NCBI GenBank assembly: GCA_018350325.1
Contig: JAEVLN010000023.1
Coordinates: forward strand, 559,001-623,000
DNA: 64,000 nt
Source of the DNA: Globodera rostochiensis
Taxonomy: Eukaryota > Nematoda > Chromadorea > Rhabditida > Heteroderidae
Direction: 5' to 3'
Shown: positions 1 to 10,731 of the stretch, in pieces
Position numbering within the stretch: position 1 is the stretch's first letter
Layout of the letters: each line of letters opens with the position of its first letter
Position numbers and translations under genes: made by a program
The notes under the pieces: generated by a model
Told to the model about the DNA's origin: nothing
The model's database searches: none
What the model saw: only the letters and a program-made list of their open reading frames with translations

Positions 1-2160
1 GTCCCTCTGTATTCGGACGATGAAATCTTTCGCCTTTTACTAAAGGTTTCCGTGCAGGGGGACGCTTATGGGTTTACCCTAATTTTTGGAAGCGCCTTCT
101 TCAGGGAGGGCGCACAAAATCTTTTATTCCTTACGTTAGTGCTCAAAAAAATTTGTCAATATAATGAGATCGGTACAAAATGACTGCAACCTTTTAAACG
201 TTCTAAAATCTGAAAAAAACATTTTATTTTGGCATAATGTGATTTAAGAAATTAATGATAATATTTCTTTTATCAACAATTCGGGTTTGGAGAGAAGGAA
301 TTAGAAAATTATTAAGAATTCTACTTGATTTTTGCCAAGCAGGAATCACTGATTTAAAAAAAGATTTCGGGGTCCAAAATACGAATTAACTTTTATTTTT
401 AAACATTTTAAATTTGACAAAACATATTTTGGCTTTGAAAAAAAATAGTTGAAATGGAAGTCCTTTATGGAAATAAACAATAAAATGAACATCAAAAATA
501 TTACAAACCACGATAATCTATTTTTGGATTGATATTGAATAAAGTATTGTTATCGAAAAAACTATCGAAAATTTAGGCAAAGAGCGGCAAAATCGGAATC
601 CCGGATCCCGTCCCAGTCGGACCGGGACTAACTGGGTAAAAAACTCACCCCTATTTTTGCCGACTTTCTCTGAAGATTTACGGTGGTGTAAACAATTCTA
701 AAAATTCTTTTTACTTTTTCCAAGTTAAAAAATATATATTTTAGATGAAATTCACAAATTTTTCATTTCATAAACGCTTAGCATAAAAGGTAATCTTAGA
801 TAGGTAAAACTTTAATTTTTAAAAAACACGGCTTGGGGGGTAGTTTCAAATGGAGAGTGGGTTACTAATAGAGAAAATACGGTATTCCCCAAACAAAAAT
901 TGGGCAAAATTCTCAGTTTTTGGACATATTTCTTAACAAAAATGTTGAAATTGACAAAATTCGTATAAAGTTGTTCAAAAAATCATTAGTAGAGCTTGAT
1001 ATTTTGAAAATCCTGGACCTAATTTTTGCGGGTTCAGGAAAACGCGGAAGTCCCGTGCGGGAACCGGTCCCTCCCGTACCCCATTTTTTCTTTTACCGGA
1101 CACTATTCCGCATGTCGTTTTTAAAATTTATAACCCAGAATCGGACATTCAATTTCAAAGATATATAAAGATATTTTTCAGATAATAAGGCCTTTGCCAA
1201 AGATTTTTTCGAGAAATTTATTTCGAATTGAATGTGATAAGAACTTGAAGGTTACCCTCTTAGGCCTCAAGTGCAATGAAATATGCAACTATACCGATTT
1301 GTGCAATGTGCACCTGCTTAACCTGTAATTTTCTTCGTTTCAGGGGGAGGTTACAAATGTTATTTAAATTTGAAACAACTAAATTATTTATGGCATCAAC
1401 TTGTCAGAAACTCAAAAAAATTCAATCAAAATCCAAATGCACTTTTTTTTTGTAATATAAATTCAATTATTCAAAATAAAATGAACTTCTTTGGTTAAAA
1501 AAATCATAATCGCTTAAATAATTCCCCAGAAAAACCCAAAATCGTAACAAAAGGCATCAAATCGAAGAATTTTGGCGTAAAAACGCTTGGAATTGATTTG
1601 GAATTGGACAAATTTGTTATTTAGCTCAAGTGAAGCGACTTGTGCTAACTTTTTTAATGATTTTTTTCAGCGCCAGTTTTTCACTCGAATTGTTGTTGGA
1701 GTGCCGAATATATTGTAGAACATCGAAACGGCTTTCTCAATTGAATGTCACAATTATGTTAATTTTATTTCTCTAATCAAAGTTTTAAAACAATGAAAGT
1801 TCAGTTTTTTATGTTTAATTCATTTTAAAATAACTTTTTGCTTTTATTCAAACTAGCAAAGAAAAATGCTTTTATCTCTGGGAAAGCCATCGCCCGTTTA
1901 TGCCTTTGCCCAAAGGTCTTTTTGAATGCCGCGCACCGTAAATAGCGAATGGAATAAACCTTAATGAATGGAAAGAAAGGAAAGGCCAACATTTATTATG
2001 CAAAAAGTTGAGAAAGGTGCAAATGATGAGAAATTTATTTTTGGACAGAAATCTCGCGCGCATTAGGCAAAAAGCCTTTTCTCGGAAATTAAGAAGTTGC
2101 GAAAATAAACGCGAGATGACATTTTGCTTAACTGGCCAATGGACTCTCGTTTTGTGTCCG
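1..2160. other. Left flank without a convincing gene
   Basis: AT-rich sequence with stops in all frames. At about 590-760 it carries a short stretch rich in CCCGG/ACCGGGACTAACTGGG followed by a TGTAAACAATTCTAAAAATT tail; both parts recur in the transposon nest at 41.3-43.6 kb, so this is probably an old partial copy of that element. No exon with both splice signals and a recognisable product was seen. Confidence 0.5.
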
Positions 2161-2169
2161 GATTGGGAA

Positions 2170-2217
2170 ATGCCACGGGGGGCACGGTCTTTAACACCTC
2201 CGGTTTGGGAAATGCCA
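2170..2217 (+). promoter_or_regulatory. Two ATGCCA (DOG-box-like) motifs
   Basis: ATGCCA occurs at 2170-2175 and 2212-2217, each inside the same longer context TTGGGAAATGCCACGG (16 bp, present twice about 42 bp apart). They lie 40-85 bp upstream of the TATA box of the small secreted protein gene at 2344. ATGCCA is the motif reported to be enriched upstream of dorsal-gland effectors in Globodera rostochiensis. A role here is inference from position and repetition. Confidence 0.55.
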
Positions 2218-2254
2218 CGGGAGGACGGCCTTCACACCCACAGTTTTTGGATGG

Positions 2255-2262
2255 TATAAAAG
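2255..2262 (+). promoter_or_regulatory. TATA box of the 2344 gene
   Basis: A canonical TATAAAAG (in GGTATAAAAGGGCC) lies about 90 bp upstream of the ATG at 2344, leaving room for a start site near 2285 and a short leader. A similar TATAAAAGGCC stands upstream of the other small secreted gene at 16024. Confidence 0.65.
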
Positions 2263-2343
2263 GGCCGTAACAAGCCAAGCATTTTCACACCAATTGAAAA
2301 TTCCCAATTGTCCGACATACTTTCCCACCCAAATAAAAATAAA

Positions 2344-2729
2344 ATGTTTGCTTCCAAATGCTTTTTGTCTTTGATTGTCCTTCAACTGCTGCTGATCAAC
2401 ATCTCTTTTCTTGAGTCCGTCGAACAGCCATCACCAAATGACGTAGTTGGAGCACTACAAGAAGACCCCGCGGTTGGGTCCCAACGGGGTCAGAAATTGG
2501 CAAGAAAGATGTCTCGCAGCCAAGACAACAACTCCGAGCAGGTTAGAAATTTTGGTTGAGAGCTTTTAATGGGTTAAAAAATTGATTTGGTCAGATGTCG
2601 GTCATCTCGCTCATCCACGAATTGGCGATGCAGAAGCTTCAGGGTCGCCTCGACAAACTGGAGCAGCAGGTTACTGACGCCTGCTGTGTTGCAGATACTG
2701 CTCGCCATCCCATCACCCAACAGCAATGA
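2344..2729 (+). CDS. Small secreted protein, candidate gland effector
   Basis: Two exons, 2344-2541 and 2595-2729, joined in phase 0 (donor CAG/GTTAG, acceptor TGGTCAG), giving 110 residues. The N-terminus MFASKCFLSLIVLQLLLIN is a clear signal peptide, with cleavage near residue 25. The middle is hydrophilic with a basic patch (residues 49-58). Exon 2 encodes an amphipathic, probably helical stretch (ISLIHELAMQKLQGRLDKL) and then a single Cys-Cys pair and a Gln-rich end. There is no transmembrane segment after the signal. A strong TATA box and two ATGCCA motifs precede it. I recognise no family. The single Cys pair argues against an insulin-like peptide. A secreted effector or a peptide precursor are both possible. 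Confidence 0.7.
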
Positions 2730-3534
2730 TCGAAAAAGAATTTGCGTGAACTTGATGAAATCATTTTTGAAAATGAGCCGGTAAATGAAAGATCCCGGAA
2801 GTCCCTTCTCGAATGGATATTAAGTTAGCATTAGCACCTTTTGATGTCTAATTGTCCCAATTTAAAGTGACAAATATTGCAGAAATGTCACACCAAGGAA
2901 AATACAATTATATTGTGCGAAAATGTTTCTTAAATTGGAGTTTTAAATTATCATCATTGATTGTTCACATTTCCTTTATTTTGGTGAGGCGCATTTAAGT
3001 GGCCCTTAAAAGGGTCGATTTTTGACAGAACCGCGATATTAATTAAAAATCATAGATTTATGTAAAGCATGGCACTTCGCTTTATGGTGGAGGCAGGCCA
3101 TGACGTGGTAATTTCCGACTTTTAATTTTGCTCCGTGAAATTTAATAAAAAATTGATCAATTTGCCTAAGTCTAAACTGCCCAACTCAATTGTGGATGTT
3201 GTTTTTGCAATTTTAGCACTTTTTGCGCGTTTTGATTAACAAATGTGCCGAGCCATTGCCGAAAGAAGTGTTTAATTTGACTCAATTTCCATAATTTTGT
3301 GTCCAGCTTTGTGCAAAAGGGCGTCGTTGACATCAACAAAGTCATTCAAAGAGGCATTTAGTTGAAATTAACTGAAGGGGTAATAAAGGTTTTAAAAATT
3401 AACTGAAAGAAAATTGAATTTTTGATTTTAAATGTGCCCCATATGCGTGGGCCTTTTGGGTTTCAAAATAAAAAACTTTAAAACTAGCAATAGCAAAATT
3501 TAAAACAAATAAATGTAATTACACGTTTTTGTTT

Positions 3535-3725
3535 TCAGACTATGGAGTTGGTTACTGTACTCCGTAAATACGGTATCGACTTGTTCATTGTCACTGGGGG
3601 GGTTTGTTGAGGGCGCGCAACAGCGTTTAAACATTTCCGTCAAAAATGCGTTTGCCATCGAATACTTTTCGACGCCGAGGGGCTCAATGAGGGTTTTGAC
3701 AAAAGGCGCGAGACTTTCCAATTAA
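3535..3725 (+). pseudogene. Phosphoserine phosphatase relic
   Basis: Read on the plus strand, the frame starting near 3541 gives ELVTVLRKYGIDLFIVTGG, which matches the LVSRL..RG..V.LVSGGF block of phosphoserine phosphatase. After the run of seven G at 3595-3601 the match moves one frame (FVEGAQQRLNISVKNAFAI) and then returns to the first frame for RILFDAEGLNEGFDK, matching the LFD..G.Y.GFD block. The three pieces are collinear with the enzyme, so one single-base gain and one loss explain them. No other exon of the enzyme (DVDST start, GDGATD block) was found nearby. The enzyme makes serine from phosphoserine; this copy cannot. A long minus-strand ORF over the same bases is a shadow. Confidence 0.6.
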
Positions 3726-4237
3726 TTTTACTTTTATTTTCACACAATTGACGAGTAAATCGGGGCCTGGGAGTTTGTCAACTTTTGAAGGAACGGTGGG
3801 CGCAATTTTATTTGATTAGCAAATTATGTTTCCTTCAAATTTATTTAAAAATTGGATAAATGTCGGATTCAAAATCCACGCCCTCGAATATCCCTACAAA
3901 AATCTTTTTAGGGCTTTGAAAAGTATTTTGTTTTTTTGAAAGCGGCGGGGATCCGATTGGGTTGTGCGACTCGAAAAAGAATATTAACAACCACTTCATT
4001 CATTCGTATTTTTGATAATTTGTATTAAAAAAAATAAATTATTTACATTTTTGAAAGATGAACGCAATTTTGTGCAATTTATTGCTTAGCCCTTTTATAT
4101 CACTAGTGATTAAGCAGGCTCAAAAATTGAATGTTTTTATCGAGCAGATTTGCAAAATGATAACCAAACATCAGATCAGACAAATGTGAAATAAAAGTAA
4201 ATAATTTAAATTGCTTTTCACTGTCCGGGGTTCCTCA

Positions 4238-7200
4238 TCAGAATTTGTATTCAAAGTTCGATCCAAAGTTCGCTTCAATTTTGTCGCCAGAATGAAACAA
4301 CGAAATGCACGGAAACAATTCGTCGGCAGAAAGCACAAATAAATTGGCAGTTTCTGAAAAAACAAACAAATAAATATCGGCAAATAAATTAAGTCATTTA
4401 CAAATTTAGTGATCTTTTTAAAAAATTAAATTTTCCATAATTTCATTCTTATTTTTCTTACTTAACAGCTCTCCGTTCTTCTCAATTAAAAGAAAAAAAA
4501 TAATTTACAAATTTAATGCCTTTCTTACTAATGAAATTGCCTTTAATTTTTCTTTTTCTTTCTCACCCAAACGCTGCCCATTTTTTGTGTAAATTATTTG
4601 GCGGGTTGCCAAATTGACGCCACATCCGATGACGTCACTTTCCTCAAATGTCGGCTTTCCTTTGATGTAAGGACGTCCAACGAGGTGGGAACATCCCCCA
4701 ACCGCATGACCCCAAAAATTGCCACCGCTTCCGTATGCGTAAGTGCCTTCGTAATGTCCAACCGCTTCGTCCAATGGCATTTGTTTTGTGGCAAGCCCAG
4801 TGGGAAGACCGCTAAATACTTATAAAATTTTTGTTAAAAAAATGCTTAAGCATTATGAAGCTCTCAACTATTTCATAATTTAACTTACGGTCCTTTGCCA
4901 AAGATTTTCAGAATAGAAAATGATGAAAGAATTTTTCGCAATTGCCCGTTCAGCAAAGACGACAGAGCGCCAGCCTGAAAAGTAAATTAATTCAAAAAAA
5001 TTATACAATAAACCATTTTAATCACAAATCGCTTTAAATAATGCTTACCCCATTTATCCATTCCATTATATTGGATAATCAATCGTTTGGGCTCAATGAG
5101 CGCAAGTTCGTCATGACATGCTGCGGAATGCCATCGATTTTGAGGGGTTAGCACTAAGAAAATATAATTTTTATTTTTCAATATATTAAAATCTTAAACT
5201 GCAGCTGATGCACAAAGAAAGACCATTCGAATTCTGAACAACATTTTATATTGACGACTTACCTTTTCCATTTATTGTTTCATTTAACATGGCAACTGTC
5301 TTCTGCAAATCGCCAATGTTCTGTTGCTGCTTGTTCTGATACTCCTTCATCTTTGCATGGATGTTCAGTTGCTGCTTGTTCTGATACTCCTCCATCTTTG
5401 CACTCAGTTCGCCCTTCAACTGATTCATAATGCTTAAAAATAGAGTTACCGGGCCACAACAAAAACAATTGCATTTTTTGTTGCTATGTTCAAAAACGGA
5501 ACCTTATTTTTAATAATGGGTTTATAAATTTATTATTATTTTAAATCTTAATAGTATTAATATTTTTCAAAATGATGAGACCACGTCAACGGGTTTTTCC
5601 AAAAATGCCGATCTTAAATTATTTGTCCACATTTCCCACCTTTTCGAGCCCTTTTTTTGAACTGTTTCCTAATTCATTCATTTGCTTCTGAAGCATTCTG
5701 TTCATCTGTTCCTAACTTTTTGTTCTGTCCTTCAACAAACTGCTCCAAAAGGTTGTTTAGTTGCTCTCCACGTGTAATGCAATGCTAAAAAGTTCTATAA
5801 ATTTGAACACGGCGTGGACATCAGCCGATGCTTTTAAACTAGGGGTCGCATCGAAAATTTTCAAAAATAAGGACATCAAAGGCAAAAAATAAGATTTTGG
5901 AGTCCGAAATAAGGACATTTTTGAATTTTTGACTCAATTTATTAAGAGATTTTCAACCAAAATTTTTAAAATATTTTAAGCTTTTAGCAATGGGAAAGGT
6001 TCGGCGCGGGAAAATTAAAGATTTTAACGACTTTTGTGAAAAAAACCAAAAACTAAAAATTTTGCTCAATTTTTCATTGGAGGAGAGGCTGAAAAGCAAA
6101 ATTCGAAAAATAAGGATAAAATAAGGACGGAGGCCTCAAATAAGGGCATTTTTAATTTATAAGATTGGCACCCCTCAAATAAGGACAAATCTTATAAATA
6201 AGGACAGAACGGCCTCTGTTTTAAACCCACTTGATCAATCGTTGCACTCAGTGCTTTTCGATCAGCTTTTTGTTGTTCAAAATTCGCCGTTTGCTTATGC
6301 TCAAGTGCATTAAATCTTTCCAGCAATGCCTTCTGATCACTTTGCATCAACGAAAACTGATCAATGGAAACTGAAAAAGTTCGCAAAAATTGTGAATTTA
6401 TTTTCAAGAATCTCGTTTTTGAAGAGAGAAAAAACATTTCCCTACCGCAAAGCTTCTGCTGATCCTCATTTAACCAGCTAATTTTGTTGTTGGCTTCTTT
6501 TTGGTGCTTTTTCTGCTCCAAATCGGCCATTTTTCGTTGTTCCTTCATTTCTTCCATTAAATTCTTGTGAGCATTTAACAGTTTCTCGTGTTCTTGATGC
6601 TTCGATGAGAACTGATTAATGGAAACTAAAACGGTGAAATAATTAATTATGTTGGAGGAAAAAGATGGATAGTAATGCTTCTCAAGGTTAAATGGATTTT
6701 CTAAACTCATACAAGTTTACCGGTTAGTTTTTCTTTCAACTCGTCGATGGTCTGTTGCTGCTTGTTCTGATACTCATCCAGCTTTGCTTGGATGTTCAGT
6801 TGCTGTTTGTTCTGATACTCCTCCAGCTTTGCATGGATGTTCAGTTGCTGCTTGTTCTGATACTCCTCCAGCTTTGCATGGATGTTCAGTTGCTGTTTGT
6901 TATGATACTCCTCCAGCTTTGCATGGATGTTCAGTTGCTGTTTGTTATGATACTCCTCCAGCTTTGCATGGATGTTCAGTTGCTGCTTGTTCTGATACTC
7001 TTCCAGCTTTGCATGGATGTTCAGTTGCTGCTTGTTCTGATACTCTTCCAGCTTTGCATGGATGTTCAGTTGCTGCTTGTTCTGATACTTCTCCAGCTTT
7101 GCAATAAGTTCTCCCTTCAACTGACTCATTTCCTTTAATTATTTAATTTATATTTAAAAAAAAGCTTTTATTTAGCAAAAGCGAAACGATTGTTGATTGA

Positions 7201-8392
7201 AGACTTAGAAACAAAAATTCAAAAGAAAAATCACTTTTCCCACCTTTTCGATCGCATTGTTTCCCAATTCCTCCAACTTTCTGTTCGTCTCCGTCAGATG
7301 CACTTCCATCTGTTCAACTCGTTCCCTTTCCACACATTTGGCAACTTCTGCTGAAAATTCTTTGATTAAAACTAAAAATTCGACAGAAATGCCGTTTTGT
7401 TCATATTAAGGCCACCGAATTTGTTTGGCACAAAATTCCCAAAAAGGACAAACCCACAAATTGACACTTAAAATCCCATAAATTTACAAATTTCGACTAA
7501 ACAAAGACAGGGAAAGGACCAAAGTTACCCGTTATTTTTCCTGCCAACGCATCGATGGTCTGTTGCTGTTTGTTCTGATACTCCTCCATCTTTGTGTGCA
7601 GGGCATTATGAGCAATTAGCAGCTTCTCATGTTCCAACTCGGCGCGGAATGCTTTCTGAACAAATGGCATTGAAAAGACTAGGGGTAGAGCAAAAGTGGT
7701 TTTAACCCGGGGGGTACCGGTTTTTGTTAGACCGGTTTATCGGGCACCCGGTTTTCGATTTCGGACTGGTTAACCGACCGCGCACTACCCTAGCAAAAGA
7801 CTGTTTAGTACTTTCCCGATTTGTAACCCCCTATATATGAGGGTTTGAAAGGTGCTGGTCTGACAATATTTTATTGATCTGACAACATCCATGATTTTAA
7901 ATCTATGATTTTATAATTAAATTTTAGTCAGATCAATAAAATATTGCCAGAATCGTGATCAGAGCACCCTTGAAAACTCACAAAAGGGGACTGTTTTCGT
8001 TAGAAAATTCTCACATTTTCAAGCTCGAGTTTTGCAACTCTTTTCCATTCCTCCATTTGTTCAAGGCGATTGACGACCAATTCTTTATTGTCTTCATCCC
8101 TTCCTCCTTGATCACCTTCAATTCGTCTACGCTTTCCATTTTGGGCCACTAAATCAAAACCGGCACTTGAGGATGTTGACGAATTGATTGTTTGTTGGCA
8201 TTCCAATTGGGCAATTATGGCACGCAAAAGACGCAATTCTTCTGATGAGTCTAAAATTGGAGAGAGTTGGCCAATTTTCTGTAAATATTGGCAATTATGT
8301 ATGTAATAAAAGGATTTAATAAAAATTATAAATCGAATACGCTGATCAGATGTTATGCCCCCTGCATTGGTCGATTCTGTCGAAATTAACAT
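4238..8392 (-). CDS. SPRY-domain protein, RBP-1/SPRYSEC type, frame-disrupted
   Basis: Thirteen exons by splice signals and phase: 8341-8392, 8015-8250, 7529-7655, 7244-7350, 6721-7120 (or from 7132), 6446-6625, 6231-6370, 5640-5784, 5263-5419, 5049-5153, 4889-4974, 4567-4811, 4238-4353. The N-terminus ([17 protein letters not shown], then [10 protein letters not shown]) has no signal peptide, unlike secreted SPRYSEC effectors. A long coiled coil follows, with eight [15 protein letters not shown] units in exon 5. The SPRY domain begins in exon 10 ([13 protein letters not shown]), continues with [20 protein letters not shown] and [15 protein letters not shown], and ends with [14 protein letters not shown]. 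Exon 8 is one base too long for its phase. Exon 11 has lost a piece, so its conserved end KIFGKGP is out of frame. Either this is a recent pseudogene or the bases are wrong. In Globodera these proteins scaffold partner proteins; some secreted ones modulate plant immunity. Confidence 0.75.
4458..4481 (-). pseudogene. Duplicated SPRY exon-end relic in last intron
   Basis: Inside the last intron of the SPRY gene the minus strand reads KNGELL followed at once by a GTAAG donor. The real exon 12 ends KNGQRL with a GTGAG donor in the same phase. This looks like the decayed 3' end of a duplicated exon 12. Confidence 0.4.
6755..7100 (-). repeat. 45-bp tandem repeat coding 15-residue units (8 copies)
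   Basis: Eight head-to-tail 45-bp copies inside exon 5 of the SPRY gene encode [15 protein letters not shown] with few changes (E/K, Q/H, H/Q, D). Single and double copies of the same unit occur in exon 3 (7529-7655) and exon 9 (5263-5419), so the array grew from a unit already present. A 15-residue period is not a plain heptad and would give a nearly straight or slightly right-handed coiled coil. Confidence 0.85.
7680..7792. mobile_element. Small hAT-like element copy in SPRY intron
   Basis: Starts TAGGGGTAG and ends CTACCCTA, with an interior of CCGGTTTT/ACCGGTT stretches like that of the larger element at 41696-42986. Probably an internally deleted copy. The flanking duplication is imperfect (GAAAAGAC against GCAAAAGA). 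Confidence 0.45.
7840..7979. mobile_element. Fold-back MITE in SPRY intron
   Basis: Inverted arms AGGGTTTGAAAGGTGCTG...TCTGACAATATT and AATATTGCCAGA...GAGCACCCTTGAAAAC enclose a short AT-rich centre. The same arms are found at 50099-50587 and, in the middle of another palindrome, at about 58707-58760. Confidence 0.6.
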
Positions 8393-8399
8393 GTTAATT

Positions 8400-9780
8400 T
8401 ACGACAAAATTCCTAGTTTCTAAAATGAATATTTAACCATTTTAATGAACATATAGAATAAATGTTGGGATTATCTATAAATTTTAAATGGACTTTGCAG
8501 TAACTTTAAAAGCAGAAATATAAATTGATCTTTTTTTCAATTCTTTTTAATTTTCGATCGACAACTGGCAACTTCCTCGACGAGTCTCGTGATCAATCCA
8601 ACCAAACTTCTAGTTGAGTTGAAAAACCCTTGGGTTTCGAGCTCGAGTTTTGGGTATTTTTTTAAAAATTATTAGGCAACAAAAAAAATCGGTAAAAAAT
8701 GTAACTGCTATTGTTTGATTTTTTGAATTCAATTCTTTTCAAAAGAAAATTATCAATTAAAATAATCCCGAGAGGGGGATTCCGTTAAAAATTCTCCGGT
8801 GCTGGTTTAGTCCCGGTATAAAAAATCCCGGGCTAGAGGGCCAGGATCCCTAAAAATCCCGGCGGGCTTTGGTTTTGAGCACTTTGTAGATCGAAAGGGT
8901 TAAAATGTTCCAGTCTGAAATAACATCGGTTTTCAAGCTTTCGAGCTTTTATAGGATGATAATTTTTCCAAATTGATTTCTTTCTCACAATTTTTGGGTC
9001 AACATTTTGCTGGGAGCAAATAAAACCATGCATTTATGATAAAGAAAAGAGAATAATTCCCAAAAGTGAATGCCCGCCCATCCCTCTTTTTTGGGTGAAC
9101 ATTTGCCCAAAGCAAAGTCTATTCAAATTTGTGGGACAATCGCAACTTCCAGTCTATAAATATAAGTTCAATCAAAACGGTTAAATATTCATCTATTTAA
9201 AACACTTTTGTCATTTTGGAGATTAAAATTTGAAGAAAAAAATCGCGAGTTTAAGCATAGAATTCTATGTTGGCTTTATGTTTTGCATTTATTTAATAAT
9301 TAATCTACCGCCTCAAAACCTTTTAAAATTTTTTGTCAGTTTTTAAAGACAGTAATGGCCAAAACACCTGGAAATCCCTTACCCCCGCAACTTATGACCC
9401 AAAAAGTTAGGGCTAAGGGATAGAGAAAATATTTTGTTTTTTTAAATAAAATAATTAGGGTTTATTTTATTTTTACTGAATTTTAGGGTAAAAAATTTGA
9501 ACACCAAAATTTTGAAGACAAATCGCCAAAAACTTTCGACTCTTTCTGTTGATGCATTTTATAATGAAAAAAGATGATGCAATTTCAATTGATTATTTTG
9601 AAATTAAACACACCGACATCAAAATAGTGACATTTTTATGGCAATCTTTCTTAAGAAATATTCAATTTTTTTGAGTGCGGTAGATGGGTGGGTCGACAAT
9701 GCCGATAGAATTACGAATTACCCTGACAACCAATACAAAATCAGAATTTGGATAAAAAAGAGCAAATAGATAGGTATTGT
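8400..9780. other. Intergenic stretch, repeat debris only
   Basis: AT-rich, with a GC patch at 8770-8880 (CCCGGTATAAAAAATCCCGGG-like) resembling the CCCGG elements elsewhere in the window. No gene seen; the short minus-strand ORF at 8833-9033 has no splice context or family resemblance. Confidence 0.5.
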
Positions 9781-10290
9781 TACATTCCATCGAACAAATT
9801 TTTTGAGTCTAAATTACCTATTGCCTTTAGGGTTTCCTCATACAAGTTATTAAAAAGGGAATCTTCTATCTTCATTCCACTGGATACTCCATAACGTAAT
9901 AGCACGTTGCAAAACTTCCTGTGCTCCTTTCCTGGAGCATGAAAAATATTTAGTGGGGAAGAATAATAAATTCAAAATCGAACGATGTACCAAATGCAAG
10001 GTTCTATGGACTAAATTACCCAGATTGGCTACCAATTCATTATTATTTTTATATTGAAAATCTTTCCAAGTAAAATCAAACGATGGCCCCTCTTTCAAAA
10101 GGGTACCATACCCGATCAAATCCAGTTAGATGGAGAACTACTTCCAGCGCGCAAGGAGCCTTTTGAATTTGCTGAAATTCTTTATCGGGGAACGCCAGCA
10201 ATGCGCGCAACAAGCAGGCTATATTGAGGCATTCATTGTAGGTGGGTATCACATAGACTGCTAAAAAAGCATTACCATTTTATATATCTA
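9780..10290 (-). pseudogene. Bacterial-like fragments: MetRS and GT2 glycosyltransferase
   Basis: On the minus strand, about 10270-10095 reads FLAVYVIPTYNE then LNIACLLRALLAFPDKEF, the N-terminal nucleotide-binding motif of family-2 (dolichyl/polyprenyl-phosphate mannosyltransferase-like) glycosyltransferases. About 10105-9975, in another frame, reads FDFTWKDFQYKNNNELVANL and GNLVHRTL, the start of the anticodon-binding region of methionyl-tRNA synthetase. The wording DFTWKDFQ..NNNELVA.LGN..(N/H)R is that of Bacteroidota enzymes as I know them. About 9965-9795 continues with open frames (for example KIEDSLFNNLYEETLKAIGN) that I do not recognise. There are no splice signals and neither piece is complete. 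Inference: degraded DNA of a Cardinium-like symbiont in the nuclear genome. Chimeric assembly is the main alternative. Confidence 0.55.
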
Positions 10291-10731
10291 TTTAGTAAAA
10301 AGCAAATTGAGCGGGTACTGAGCGCCCCAAAAAAAGGAGATATCCGACACACGAACCGCAGAACAAAAGATTCAATTAACATAATCTTGCTTTTTTGTGT
10401 CAGAACTGAAGCAAAACAACAAATTTGTAATAAAGATACAAATTTTATTCAGAATAATTTCGGATCCAAATTTATTTCCGGTTTCATTAATTCGCAAGAC
10501 AAAATCTTTCATTCGATAACCCTTCTTTTTCGTTGTTCAGACTAAATTGCGTTTATTAGAAGTTATAATCCATTTTATTTTGATTTTTGAGTCTTTTTTA
10601 AACGAACTTTTAAAATTTCCAATCGATACATTTCCGGATTTTTGAAATTCCAAAGTTTCCTAGCTCAAAAAAACAATAATGCATTTCAATTGGATGGCAG
10701 AAAAAAATAAACAAATAATTAACAAATTCTT

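Noticed and set aside
2344..2729. Insulin-like peptide for the small secreted protein
   Set aside because: Only one Cys-Cys pair is present; insulin-like peptides need at least six spaced cysteines.
6755..7138. Long plus-strand ORFs of Cys/Leu/Val-rich repeats
   Set aside because: They are the reverse strand of the 45-bp coding repeat in SPRY exon 5, which has splice signals and family context on the minus strand.
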